A stretch of DNA of 64,000 nucleotides, from positions 23,023 through 87,022 of the forward strand of contig JAGZEG010000013.1 in the NCBI GenBank assembly GCA_018368455.1, written 5' to 3'. The position numbers and the translations under genes were made by a program. The notes beneath the pieces are model-generated. The model had not been told where the DNA came from. It ran no database searches and saw nothing but the letters and a program-made list of their open reading frames with translations. The DNA comes from Coriobacteriia bacterium (GTDB taxonomy: Bacteria; Actinomycetota; Coriobacteriia; Coriobacteriales; UMGS124). Positions 17,905-25,702 of the stretch are shown here, piece by piece. Positions within the stretch are counted from its first letter, which is position 1. Every line of letters begins with the position of its first letter.

Positions 17905-18732
17905 ATGAGCGAGCTTGAGTTCTCCAGCGACGGCGCCTCCCCGGTGGCAGGTCCCGTCTTCGAGGCCATCGACGGGCGCTCCTCGACGCGCGCCTTCGCC
18001 GGCCAGGCGACCGACGAGCAACGCGCCGCCGTGCTGCATGCGGCCCTGCGCGCCCCGACGGCCGGCAACATGACACTGTACTCCATCATCGACGTCGTGG
18101 ACCCCGCGCAGCGCGAGCGCGTGACGAAGCTGTGCTACGACCAGCGCTTCATGATGGACGCGAGCCTGATGCTCGTGTTCGTCTGCGACTACGAGCGGAT
18201 TCTCGACCTGTTCGACTACATGGGGCTGTGGGACGAGGAAGGTGCCCCGGAGCGCCGCGCCCCGGGCTACGGCGAGTTCATGCTGGCGGTTCAGGACGCC
18301 ATGTGCGCCGCCGAGAACGCCGTCATCGCGGCTGAGGCGCTGGGAATGGGGTCGTGCTACATCGGCAACGTGCTCGACCACGCCGAGGAGATGGCGGAGG
18401 TCTTCGGGCTGCCCCCGCACACGGTGCCGCTCTCGCTGCTGGTCATCGGCCCCAAGGCAAAGCTGCGGGCCCAGACGCCGCACATGCAGACCGGTGTGGT
18501 CATGCGCGACCGGTACTGCCGGGCGGACGTCGCGACGATGGAGGCCCAAATCGAGGAGATGGACGCCAAGCTCGCGGCGCATTCGTCGCAGGGCAACTCC
18601 GGGGCGCGCGTGCGGCGCAACTTCCGCGTGAAGTACGCGACGGAGGACCAGGACCAGATGAACGCGTCGGGCCAGGTCTGGCTCGACCGCTGGGTTGCTT
18701 CCGAGCCCCCACGCGACCTGCGGCGCGGGTAG
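17905..18732 (+). CDS. Nitroreductase-family protein
   Basis: This FMN-dependent nitroreductase-fold protein (275 residues) has the N-terminal RSSTRAF block that binds FMN phosphate, LRAPTAGNMTLYS near residue 50, and EALGMGSCYIGNVLDHAEE near residue 145. The last 70 residues go beyond the usual core and are polar, with a possible short coiled region around EAQIEEMDAKL. Such enzymes reduce nitro groups, quinones or flavins with NAD(P)H in the cytoplasm; the natural substrate is unknown. GGAAGG precedes the ATG. The gene is monocistronic as far as can be seen. Confidence 0.85.
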   Translation: MSELEFSSDGASPVAGPVFEAIDGRSSTRAFAGQATDEQRAAVLHAALRAPTAGNMTLYSIIDVVDPAQRERVTKLCYDQRFMMDASLMLVFVCDYERILDLFDYMGLWDEEGAPERRAPGYGEFMLAVQDAMCAAENAVIAAEALGMGSCYIGNVLDHAEEMAEVFGLPPHTVPLSLLVIGPKAKLRAQTPHMQTGVVMRDRYCRADVATMEAQIEEMDAKLAAHSSQGNSGARVRRNFRVKYATEDQDQMNASGQVWLDRWVASEPPRDLRRG

Positions 18733-18792
18733 GGACGGGCGGCCTGATTTCTGGCGCTGACGGCGTTGTTTTGAAGAGCGAGTCGCTGGGAA

Positions 18793-18820
18793 TTGCATAG
18801 CGAGCCTACCTTGCTATAGT
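18793..18820 (+). promoter_or_regulatory. Sigma-70-type promoter of the selenoprotein-like gene
   Basis: TTGCAT (18793-18798) and TATAGT (18815-18820) are separated by 16 bases. They lie about 60 bases before the small UGA-containing gene. Confidence 0.55.
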
Positions 18821-18878
18821 GGGGCAACTTTTCGGTCGCTGCGCTGGGCCGTGGCGCGAGAGGGAGGCGATTTCCACT

Positions 18879-19181
18879 ATGCACGTGACGTACTCCGACA
18901 AGCTCAAGGCGTATATGCGCCGCAAGGGGCACTCGACCATCGCCATCGAGATGCACTCGGGCTGCTCCTGAGCGGGCGTGCCCGAACTCGTGGTGAAGTT
19001 CGTTGGCGATAGGCTGGCTGATGATCTGCGGCGGCGCGGGTGCAAGGTCGTGCCAGGCGAGATGGGCGACGTGCTCATCCGCCTGCCGGGCGTGGCGCTG
19101 CCCGAGGAGATCGCGCTGGACATGCGCAGCTTCCTGGGCCTCAAGGAGCTGACGGCCGCCGGCATCGGGCGGCTGTGGTAG
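18879..19181 (+). CDS. Small selenoprotein candidate (in-frame UGA at codon 31)
   Basis: A frame starting MHVTYSDKLKAYMRRKGHST reaches GCSC, then TGA at 18969-18971. It continues in the same frame (AGVPELVVKFVGDRLADDL...) to a TAG at 19181, giving 100 residues if UGA is read as selenocysteine. GGGAGG precedes the ATG and a promoter lies upstream. A hairpin fitting the bacterial SECIS rules begins 11 bases after the UGA. The Cys-x-Cys-Sec context suggests a redox or metal-binding function. It recalls the small proteins annotated as CC/Se motif (seleno)proteins, but this is from memory. The alternative, a nonsense-mutated pseudogene, fits less well because the downstream part keeps normal codon use to its end. 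Confidence 0.72.
18983..19002 (+). promoter_or_regulatory. Candidate bacterial SECIS hairpin
   Basis: CGAACT pairs with AGTTCG around the 8-base loop CGTGGTGA. The apical loop starts 17 bases after the UGA and has G as its second base, both within the published limits for bacterial SECIS elements. Further C/G pairs extend the stem with a small bulge. Confidence 0.6.
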
Positions 19182-19191
19182 CCGGAGCCGC

Positions 19192-19674
19192 CTAAGCGGA
19201 GAGACGCGCCGTGTAGGTGGCGCTCCTGGTGGCAATCTCCGCGCGGATGAGAGCTTCCTGCTTGGGGGAGATGCCGATGAGGCGAAGCTGCTGCGAGGCG
19301 CGTCGACGGGTCTGGAGGGCGTCGTCGAGGTGATCTTGCAGCCAGGCCTGCGCCTCGGCGAGCTTGGCCTCGCGAGCGGCGTCGCCAGAGGCGCGTGCCT
19401 CGTCGAGGGCGGCATCCAGCTCGGCAAGGCGGGCTTGGCCGGCGGAGAGGTTGTCGCGGGCGTCTTGGCAGGCGAGGACGAGGCCGACGATGTGCTGGTC
19501 GCGCAGGTAGCGCGTCAGGTTGGCGTCGTGGTTGGCCGCCCAGCGAGCGCGCGTCTGGGCGCTGGGGCGACGGTCGTAGTCGGGGCGCGCCGAGCGGTCG
19601 GTCGAGAAACGTCCGTTGGAAGTCGATCCCATGTAGTGACGCTCCGCGCATAGCGGCATGATCACGCGTGCCAT
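19192..19674 (-). CDS. Protein of unknown function with long helical region
   Basis: I do not recognise this 160-residue protein. Its N-terminal 55 residues are polar and basic (ARVIMPLCAERHY, then an Arg/Ser-rich stretch). Residues 55-140 are Ala/Glu/Leu-rich and predicted to form long helices or a coiled coil (ARLAELDAALDEARASGDAA). The start at 19674 is chosen because GGGAGG lies upstream; a second ATG 15 codons later is possible. It is convergent with the selenoprotein candidate (10 bp between stops) and followed upstream by a repeat-rich gap. No enzyme motif is visible. Confidence 0.55.
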   Translation of the reverse strand: MARVIMPLCAERHYMGSTSNGRFSTDRSARPDYDRRPSAQTRARWAANHDANLTRYLRDQHIVGLVLACQDARDNLSAGQARLAELDAALDEARASGDAAREAKLAEAQAWLQDHLDDALQTRRRASQQLRLIGISPKQEALIRAEIATRSATYTARLSA

Positions 19675-20104
19675 GACGTACGTGCCTCCCTCACCGATTG
19701 CTCCTGGGCCGACGTGAAAGCCGACTTTCCGATGGCATGGGATTGTACCGGAGCCGCCTGGCCGGCGCGGGCGCAGGCCGGCCGAGCATGCAAATTTACC
19801 AGCGCGGCACCGCGCGAGGGACGGCTTTTCCATGTGGCGCCGCGCCGCATCGAGTGCAGGCTGGCGGCCGCTTCCTTGCGTGTCAGGTTGGGAGCTTCCC
19901 GATGGGGCCACCGGTGGGATCCCTGGTAAAGCTCGAGGCTTCCTCTCAAGGACGGGCGAGTGAGCCCGCGTGCGACGGGCGGAGGGGCGCGGAGCCGACG
20001 CCTACGCGATGCCGGGGTAGTTTCGCGCGGAGATGCGACCGAAGGCCGGGCGCTCGCCCGGGTTGCCGCCGCTGCGTGGCCCGGCTCTTCGAGCCGTTGC
20101 ACAC

Positions 20105-20296
20105 GACGGAGCGTTTTCTGGACAAGAACCGAGCTCGTGAATGGCTCCCTCGTCCTGCTGTGGGGCCAGACATGCGGACGTCGTGAGACGTATCGGTGTA
20201 ACCGCAGGTACGCTGTCCGCTGCGCATGAGCGTCGCTATGGCGGAGTGACCGACCTATTCACGGGCCCGATCCTTGTCCACGAAGCGCCTCCATTC
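20105..20296. repeat. Inverted repeat with central ACCGCAGGTA
   Basis: GGAGCGTTTTCTGGACAAG followed by AACCGAGCTCGTGAAT is matched in inverted orientation at 20253-20294 (complement of GGAGGCGCTTCGTGGACAAG and GATCGGGCCCGTGAAT). The centre at 20199-20210 reads TAACCGCAGGTA. The arms are unrelated to the class 1 repeats but the core is the same. The rest of the 19675-20348 gap holds no supported gene. Confidence 0.7.
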
Positions 20297-20348
20297 GGGC
20301 GGAGATGGGCATCTAGATAGGGTGGCTTGACCTATCCGGACGCTCCGA

Positions 20349-21590
20349 CTATCTTTCTCCGTCCTCCTGCCTTGGGAACAGCTGTGCCATGCGTTCGACG
20401 TGGCGCTCGAATTCGCGGACGTTGAGGTCAATGCCGCTGGCGATGGCCTCGATGCGGCCTGTCGGCATGAGGGGATTGCTCGCGAGGATCTCCAGGGCCT
20501 CGTCTCGCCACGCTGAGAGCTCGGCGGGAAATGAGGCGGGCAGCCACGTGTAGTCGTCGAAGAGCCGGAGCTGCTGTTCGGGGCTCTCCGCCGGGTGGCC
20601 TGTGAAGGGTCGGGGACTGTAGGCGTAATCGAAGGGATGCTCAAGACGGCGTCGGTCACACCACAGCGAAAAACCGGCATCCCACGTAGGTGCAAATCTC
20701 TTATAGCGCAACGTCACGCAGTCGCGAATCACGCCGAAATTACCGGTGTGGCGATCGGCGTTTGCGAGCAAGAAGTCGCACGAGAACACCTGCGATAGGC
20801 CGCGTTTTAGGAGGGCCTCATCCAGTCCGGTCGTCCCGAGCGCCTTGAGTACGCTGCCGTACGTGCCGTAGCGCTCCTCGTGGCGATGGCGACGAAGCAG
20901 ATCGGCTGCCGTCACGAGCTCCTCGTCGGGGCCCAGCATGTTGGGGCAGGTGCAGTATGCAGCGCCGTCGTGCTCAAGAAGCCGGTACGCAACATAGTCT
21001 ATGGGCGCCAAAAGCCGACGGTACAGTGCGCTGGCGACAATTTCGTTGAAGACGTCCTGGTCAAAGAGGTGCGTACCGGCTTTGACGAGCCACCGTATGC
21101 CGCCTTTGCCGATGATCCACTTTTTGGGGACGTCGCCCATGACGGAGCTGTTAGGGCTCATCAGGTCGTCATCGTCGAGTTGGGCTACGGTGGGGCTCAG
21201 GGACGGTTCGAGCGTGAGGCGCCCCAGCTCGTCGCTAAAGTCGTTGTCGAAGAAGTTGACGTTCGTCCACGTGAGGTTTGAACCCTCGGGGCGTACCCAA
21301 TAGCGGTCAGACAGCGACAGCGCAAAGTTACGCTCGAGCAGCTCGGAGGCATCCTCGATGCCCAGGGAGCGTTTGAGACGATCGATCTGGTTGCGCGATG
21401 CGGGGATCGAGCGATGCTGCCACCACCAAGAAACATCGGCGGTCGAGATCGTGCCGTCGAGGCCAACGATGGAGGGGGGCGCGAATGAGGGCTCGAGTAC
21501 GCGGGCAACGTCGACGACGTGGTGGGTGGCCTCGTCGTAGGCGAATGCGAGTACGGGGACGTCTTTGTTGAGCAGCTCATATATCACGAT
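20349..21590 (-). CDS. Stand-alone HipA-like kinase domain protein
   Basis: The 413-residue protein has the HipA-type Ser/Thr kinase fold. It shows a nucleotide-binding region around PKKWIIGKGGIRWLVKAG (near residue 160), FNEIVASALYRRL, the catalytic loop LLANADRHTGNFG (near 275) and the metal-binding WDAGFSLWC (near 300). HipA kinases phosphorylate targets such as GltX and are normally paired with a HipB antitoxin; no HipB gene is adjacent. GTG at 21590 with GGAGG upstream gives the best start, though the spacing is long. It could be an orphan toxin, a defence factor or a regulator. The N-terminal 120 residues do not match the usual HipA N-subdomain. Confidence 0.72.
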   Translation of the reverse strand: MVIYELLNKDVPVLAFAYDEATHHVVDVARVLEPSFAPPSIVGLDGTISTADVSWWWQHRSIPASRNQIDRLKRSLGIEDASELLERNFALSLSDRYWVRPEGSNLTWTNVNFFDNDFSDELGRLTLEPSLSPTVAQLDDDDLMSPNSSVMGDVPKKWIIGKGGIRWLVKAGTHLFDQDVFNEIVASALYRRLLAPIDYVAYRLLEHDGAAYCTCPNMLGPDEELVTAADLLRRHRHEERYGTYGSVLKALGTTGLDEALLKRGLSQVFSCDFLLANADRHTGNFGVIRDCVTLRYKRFAPTWDAGFSLWCDRRRLEHPFDYAYSPRPFTGHPAESPEQQLRLFDDYTWLPASFPAELSAWRDEALEILASNPLMPTGRIEAIASGIDLNVREFERHVERMAQLFPRQEDGER

Positions 21591-21649
21591 GGCTTGCACC
21601 TCCTCCGCATGGCGCTGACCTTGGCAGACATCACCTGTATATACCACAG

Positions 21650-21683
21650 GCGGGCAGGCCCGGTTTGAGTCGGGCCTGCCCGC
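21650..21683. other. Perfect hairpin in the 21.6-22.3 kb gap
   Basis: GCGGGCAGGCCCG pairs perfectly with CGGGCCTGCCCGC around an 8-base loop, 60 bases upstream of the HipA-like start codon. It could limit read-through or control expression of that gene. The remaining gap up to 22266 shows no supported coding sequence. Confidence 0.6.
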
Positions 21684-22266
21684 CTGGCAAGCTGTGCTTT
21701 TCCCGCGTCCTTGCCCCGCCTGTAGTGGGCCGTGGGCTTGGTCGATGGGGCGCGCGGCGACGGGCACGTCGCCCTCTCCTCGCTCGGGCGTGGTTCCCGA
21801 CCGGCTCTTTGCCGGTTTGGGTGCCATCTACGGCCAGAAACCGGGCTCGTGTACTGCGCCACCGGGGGCTCGAGGGCGCTGGACCCTGGGCTCGGATGAG
21901 GTACCTGGGAGAACGCTGCTGGCCGCGGCGTCCCGTGCAGGGCGATCAGTTCACAAGTCCGAGTCTTGGCCACGAAACGAAGCCTCTACAACAGAGGGGA
22001 CCGCCTATTCGGGGCGGATGCGGCATCGCCGGACAAGCTCTCGTCGCCGTTCTTTCGAGAAAACCCCTCCTTTCACCTGCGCAAACGACGCGCCTCACAT
22101 GCTTTCGGTGACGCGGGGGCGTATGGTGCCCCGCTATGCTGTGGACGTCCCGGGTCTGCAAGGGGAAGGCCGGGAGTGATCGGACCGCCGCGCCGCGCAC
22201 GCCGGAGAACAAGAGCCGGGCGCGCCGGCGGGGATCACCGGGAACGACCGAAAGGGGAACCTCATC

Positions 22267-23787
22267 ATGACCACTGCGAATCACGCCACGGAGCTCACGC
22301 GCCGTGACCTCGTTAAGTTCGGCGGGGTCGCCTGCCTCGTCGCCGGCGCGTGCGGCGCCACCGCCTCGACGGCGCGCGCAGGGGAGCCCGCCGCAGCTGG
22401 CTTCATCGTGGGCACGGCCGACATCAACTTCACGAAGGAGGCCGACGTCCTCATCATCGGCACGGGCGTCGCGGGCCTCTCCGCTGCCATGGAGCCCGCG
22501 CTGGCTGGCAAGAAGATCATCCTTGCCGAGAAGAAGGGCGCATTCGGCGGCGACTCGAACGCCTCGTGCTGGTTCATGTTCGGCTCGGGTACGAAGCGCC
22601 AGCTGGCCGCTGGCCTGACGACGACCATCGACGACGCCTGGGCCGCCGCTGCCGAGAAGCAGTCCGCTATGTACGAGTACGAGTGGTGGCCTGAGTGGGC
22701 CAAGGGCAAGTACTACGCTACGACCGAGTGGTACGACTGCGCCGAGGAGAACTTCGGCTGCGAGTTCGCCGACCCCTGCACCGAGGAGGAGCTGCCGCGC
22801 CTGGGCAGCGCCGTCATCCTGCCGGCCAAGGGCATCGCGAGCGGCTACGAGTACGTCATGTCCCCCATCTCCGCCAAGCTCGAGGAGATGGGCTGCGAGT
22901 TCGCCTACGACCTCAAGGCGACGTCGCTCATCAAGGACGCCCCCGACGGCGCGGTCATCGGCTGCCGCTTCACGAATGTCGAGGACGGCTCCGTCGTCGA
23001 CATCAAGGCGGCCGCGACGGTCATCGCCACGGGCTGCTTCATCGACAACGGCGAGATGATGAACGCCTATCTGCCTGACTGGGCGCACTACGGCACGCTT
23101 GTCAATGGCAGCAGCATGGGCGAGGGACACTTGCTCGCCGCAGCGGCCGGCGCCAAGCTCGTTGGCATGGATTCCTCCATCGCCAACCACTACGCCAACC
23201 TGATGGGCGACCTGCCCAACGCCACGACGTGGGGCTACTGGACGCCGCTCGTGCTCGTGCTGCCCAACGGCAAGCGCTTCATCCAGGAGGGCCAGAGCCA
23301 CGACGCCGGCCAGGCCTGCGTCGACGCCGGCTACCGCGAGTGGTGGGTCATGTTCGACCAGCGCGCGTTCGACAACCGCAGCATCGCCGCGTCCGTTGCC
23401 AACAACGTGTCGATCCACGAGGACGTCTACCGCACGGCCGACACCATCGAGGAGATGGCGACGCTCATGGACGTGCCGGTCGACGCGCTGGTGAGCACGT
23501 TTGCCGAGTATGACGGCTATGTCGACGCCGGCGAGGACAAGGCGTTCGGCAAGACGTCGTGGCTCGAGAAGCTGGAGCCGCCGTATCACGCGCTCAAGCT
23601 CAACGTCATGCGCTACAAGACGTCGGGCGGCCTGATGTGCGGCCCGAACAACCTGGTGCTCGACGTGAACGATGCCGAGATCCCGGGCCTGTATGCGTGC
23701 GGCGCCGTGACGCTGCCCGCTCAGGCGTCCGTCTCTGGCTGCGCTGCGACTGGCTACTTCACCGGCAAGAGCATCGCTCAGGCGTAA
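22267..23787 (+). CDS. Tat-exported FAD-dependent oxidoreductase (fumarate-reductase-like)
   Basis: The 506-residue flavoprotein of the FrdA/urocanate-reductase family has a Tat signal (LTRRDLVKFGG, residues 10-20) and the FAD dinucleotide motif VLIIGTGVAGLSAAME near residue 63. It also has the family C-terminal blocks SGGLMCGPNNLVLDVNDAEIPGLYACG (residues near 455-480, quoted in parts: SGGLMCGPN, IPGLYACG). It should act on the outer face of the membrane as terminal reductase for an organic acceptor. No heme-binding CxxCH domain or FMN-binding domain is fused, so an external electron donor is needed. AAAGGGGAA gives a good ribosome site. A strong terminator follows directly, so it is a single-gene unit, without a neighbouring LuxR gene. 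Confidence 0.88.
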   Translation: MTTANHATELTRRDLVKFGGVACLVAGACGATASTARAGEPAAAGFIVGTADINFTKEADVLIIGTGVAGLSAAMEPALAGKKIILAEKKGAFGGDSNASCWFMFGSGTKRQLAAGLTTTIDDAWAAAAEKQSAMYEYEWWPEWAKGKYYATTEWYDCAEENFGCEFADPCTEEELPRLGSAVILPAKGIASGYEYVMSPISAKLEEMGCEFAYDLKATSLIKDAPDGAVIGCRFTNVEDGSVVDIKAAATVIATGCFIDNGEMMNAYLPDWAHYGTLVNGSSMGEGHLLAAAAGAKLVGMDSSIANHYANLMGDLPNATTWGYWTPLVLVLPNGKRFIQEGQSHDAGQACVDAGYREWWVMFDQRAFDNRSIAASVANNVSIHEDVYRTADTIEEMATLMDVPVDALVSTFAEYDGYVDAGEDKAFGKTSWLEKLEPPYHALKLNVMRYKTSGGLMCGPNNLVLDVNDAEIPGLYACGAVTLPAQASVSGCAATGYFTGKSIAQA

Positions 23788-23822
23788 GCTTCTGGGCTCC
23801 TGCGATAAGCAAAAGCGCGAGT

Positions 23823-23865
23823 GGGGCGCTGGCGAGGATTCAAAACCTTGCCAGCGCCCCTTTTT
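23823..23865 (+). terminator. Intrinsic terminator of the 22.3 kb flavoprotein gene
   Basis: GGGGCGCTGGC pairs with GCCAGCGCCCC, with an inner AGG/CCT pair, and is followed by TTTTTGG. Confidence 0.95.
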
Positions 23866-24128
23866 GGCGTGTGAGGGACGCCCGGCTTGACGGGGCGAAA
23901 TGCGCCGGCCGTAGCTCTTCTTCCGTCAGCGCGAAGATGGAAGCTCCCGGTGCAAGGCCTGTGCCGCGGGCCTTTGCGCGCCGCGGCGCTCTCGAGTCGG
24001 TGGCGGTTTATGCCGCACCCTGGGTATATATCAGCAAATATCAGGGGGTTGCATGGCCGACTGTGCGTGGGCTTGGTTGCGGGCTCGGCAGTCGGGGTTG
24101 CGGAGCGGGCGATTCGGGGGAGCGGGTT

Positions 24129-25541
24129 TTGGGCGAACGCGAGCAAAATCTTGACGCGTCTCGAGAGACGGGGCGAAACGATGCGCGCCGAGGCGGATCC
24201 AGCGCTGGCCGGCATGGCGCTGCTCGGCTGGCAAACGCGGCCGTGTTCGCGGTGCTGGCGGTGCTGCTGGGTGTGCCCATCGGGGTGGTCGCCTGGCTGT
24301 TCATGCTGGTCATGCAGCTGACGATGCACCTGGTGTGGGGCGTCGTCCCGCAGCTTTTGGGCATCGCGACTCCCGGGGCGGAGGCTTCGGGCGCAACGGC
24401 GGTGACGGAGCCCCTGCTGCCTTTCTGGTTCATTTTGGCGGTGACCATCGTCGGCGCCGTGCTCCTGGCCGCTAACGAGCGGCGTAACGAGCGGCGTGGC
24501 GGCATCAAGATCGTCCCCATTATGCAGGCGATCATGCAGGTCAAGAAAGGCAGGCGCTACGACTGGCGCAAGACAGGAGACTATGCGCTGACGGCCCTGC
24601 TCCCCCTGACGTTCGGTGCCGCCGTGGGCCCCGAGGCGGGCCTGACGAACGTCATTGCAGCCGCAGCGACTCGCGTGGGCGACACGACGAAGGCACTCGC
24701 CGTGACATGTCGGGCCTGCGTGGCGGAGGGCCGTGCCATCCGGCGCTCCGAGGTGCGGGCTGCCCTGCGCGCTGATGGTGGGCCTGGGGTGCCGTCCCCC
24801 TTTGCGAGTCGAGTCCAGAAGCGCGTGGCATACGGGCTCATTGCTGCGGGGGCCACGGCGACGTTCTTCCTGCTGGGACACCTTGTGGGCGGAGGACTGA
24901 CGCTCCCGAGGCTCCCAGGAGCTAGCTGGTCGGTTGACCTGCTGCTCTGGGCTCTTCCTTGCGTGGTGGCGGGCGTGGTGTGCGGCATCCTGTTCGATGC
25001 TTTCAGCGCGGGCTCGGCGCGGCTGGCCAGGGCCTTTGGGCGCCACGTCCTGGTGCGGAACCTCGCGGTTGCCCTCGTGTTGTCGTGTGCGGGCGCGGCG
25101 ATTCCGTGCGTGCTGTTTTCGGGCGAGACCGACTTGTTCGGTGTCGTGGAGGGCTGGCAGGAGTTCGGCCTGGCGACGCTGCTCGCGATGGTGGTGTGCC
25201 GCCTCGCGCTTGCCCCGCTGTGCATTGCGTGCGGCTGGGAGGGAGGCCAATTCTTCCCACTTATCTTTGCGGGTGTGGTGGCAGGATATGCGGTGGCGAT
25301 GCTGACCGGTGCCGATCCTACGTTCTGCGCGGCTTGTTCCTCCGCGGCCCTGCTCGGAACCATCATGCGCCGCCCGCTCCTCGCCGTGGCCACGATGCTA
25401 CTCGTGATGCCGCTGCCGATGGCCGTGCCCATGGTGCTCGCGGGCTGGGTCGGCGCCGTCGTCCCGCTGCCCAAGGCTCTGGGCGCCGCTCCTGCCAAGC
25501 GGCTCGCGGTGGGGCGGCGAGGGGCGGAGCCGAGGGGATAG
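24129..25541 (+). CDS. ClC-family chloride channel/antiporter
   Basis: The roughly 470-residue membrane protein has about ten hydrophobic segments and the ClC signature regions in divergent form: FGAAVGPEAGLTNV (the GKEGP-like loop) near residue 165 and GGQFFPLIFAGVVAGYA (the GxFxP loop) near residue 380. ClC proteins carry chloride or fluoride, sometimes in exchange for protons, and help in acid resistance. The start is uncertain: TTG at 24129 with GGGGGAG six bases before it is used. A GTG at 24243 is also in frame, and an out-of-frame ATG at 24181 has a better-looking context. A small frameshift near the start cannot be excluded. Confidence 0.7.
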   Translation: MGEREQNLDASRETGRNDARRGGSSAGRHGAARLANAAVFAVLAVLLGVPIGVVAWLFMLVMQLTMHLVWGVVPQLLGIATPGAEASGATAVTEPLLPFWFILAVTIVGAVLLAANERRNERRGGIKIVPIMQAIMQVKKGRRYDWRKTGDYALTALLPLTFGAAVGPEAGLTNVIAAAATRVGDTTKALAVTCRACVAEGRAIRRSEVRAALRADGGPGVPSPFASRVQKRVAYGLIAAGATATFFLLGHLVGGGLTLPRLPGASWSVDLLLWALPCVVAGVVCGILFDAFSAGSARLARAFGRHVLVRNLAVALVLSCAGAAIPCVLFSGETDLFGVVEGWQEFGLATLLAMVVCRLALAPLCIACGWEGGQFFPLIFAGVVAGYAVAMLTGADPTFCAACSSAALLGTIMRRPLLAVATMLLVMPLPMAVPMVLAGWVGAVVPLPKALGAAPAKRLAVGRRGAEPRG

Positions 25542-25647
25542 GCGCAACGCGAGATAGCATCTGATACGTCATTGAGGTGTTGCGGCGTTTGACCGCCCTC
25601 TTGTTGGATCACCATCAACTGCGGGCTTTTTTATCGCAGCAGGCTAT

Positions 25648-25688
25648 AAAAACAAGGCCAGGGCGCACGGAATAGCGCGCCCTGGCCT
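25648..25688 (-). terminator. Intrinsic terminator of the 25.7 kb flavoprotein gene
   Basis: On the minus strand GGCCAGGGCGC pairs with GCGCCCTGGCC, followed by TTGTTTTT. Confidence 0.92.
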
Positions 25689-25702
25689 TCAAGTTGGGCA
25701 GG

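Noticed and set aside
18969..18971. TGA as a simple nonsense mutation in the small gene
   Set aside because: Less likely because the frame continues cleanly for 69 codons, the context is Cys-rich, and a SECIS-like hairpin follows at the right distance.
24181..24240. ATG-initiated frame before the ClC-type gene
   Set aside because: It is in another frame and becomes a Cys/Trp/Arg-rich sequence where the ClC frame becomes hydrophobic; kept only as a possible frameshift.
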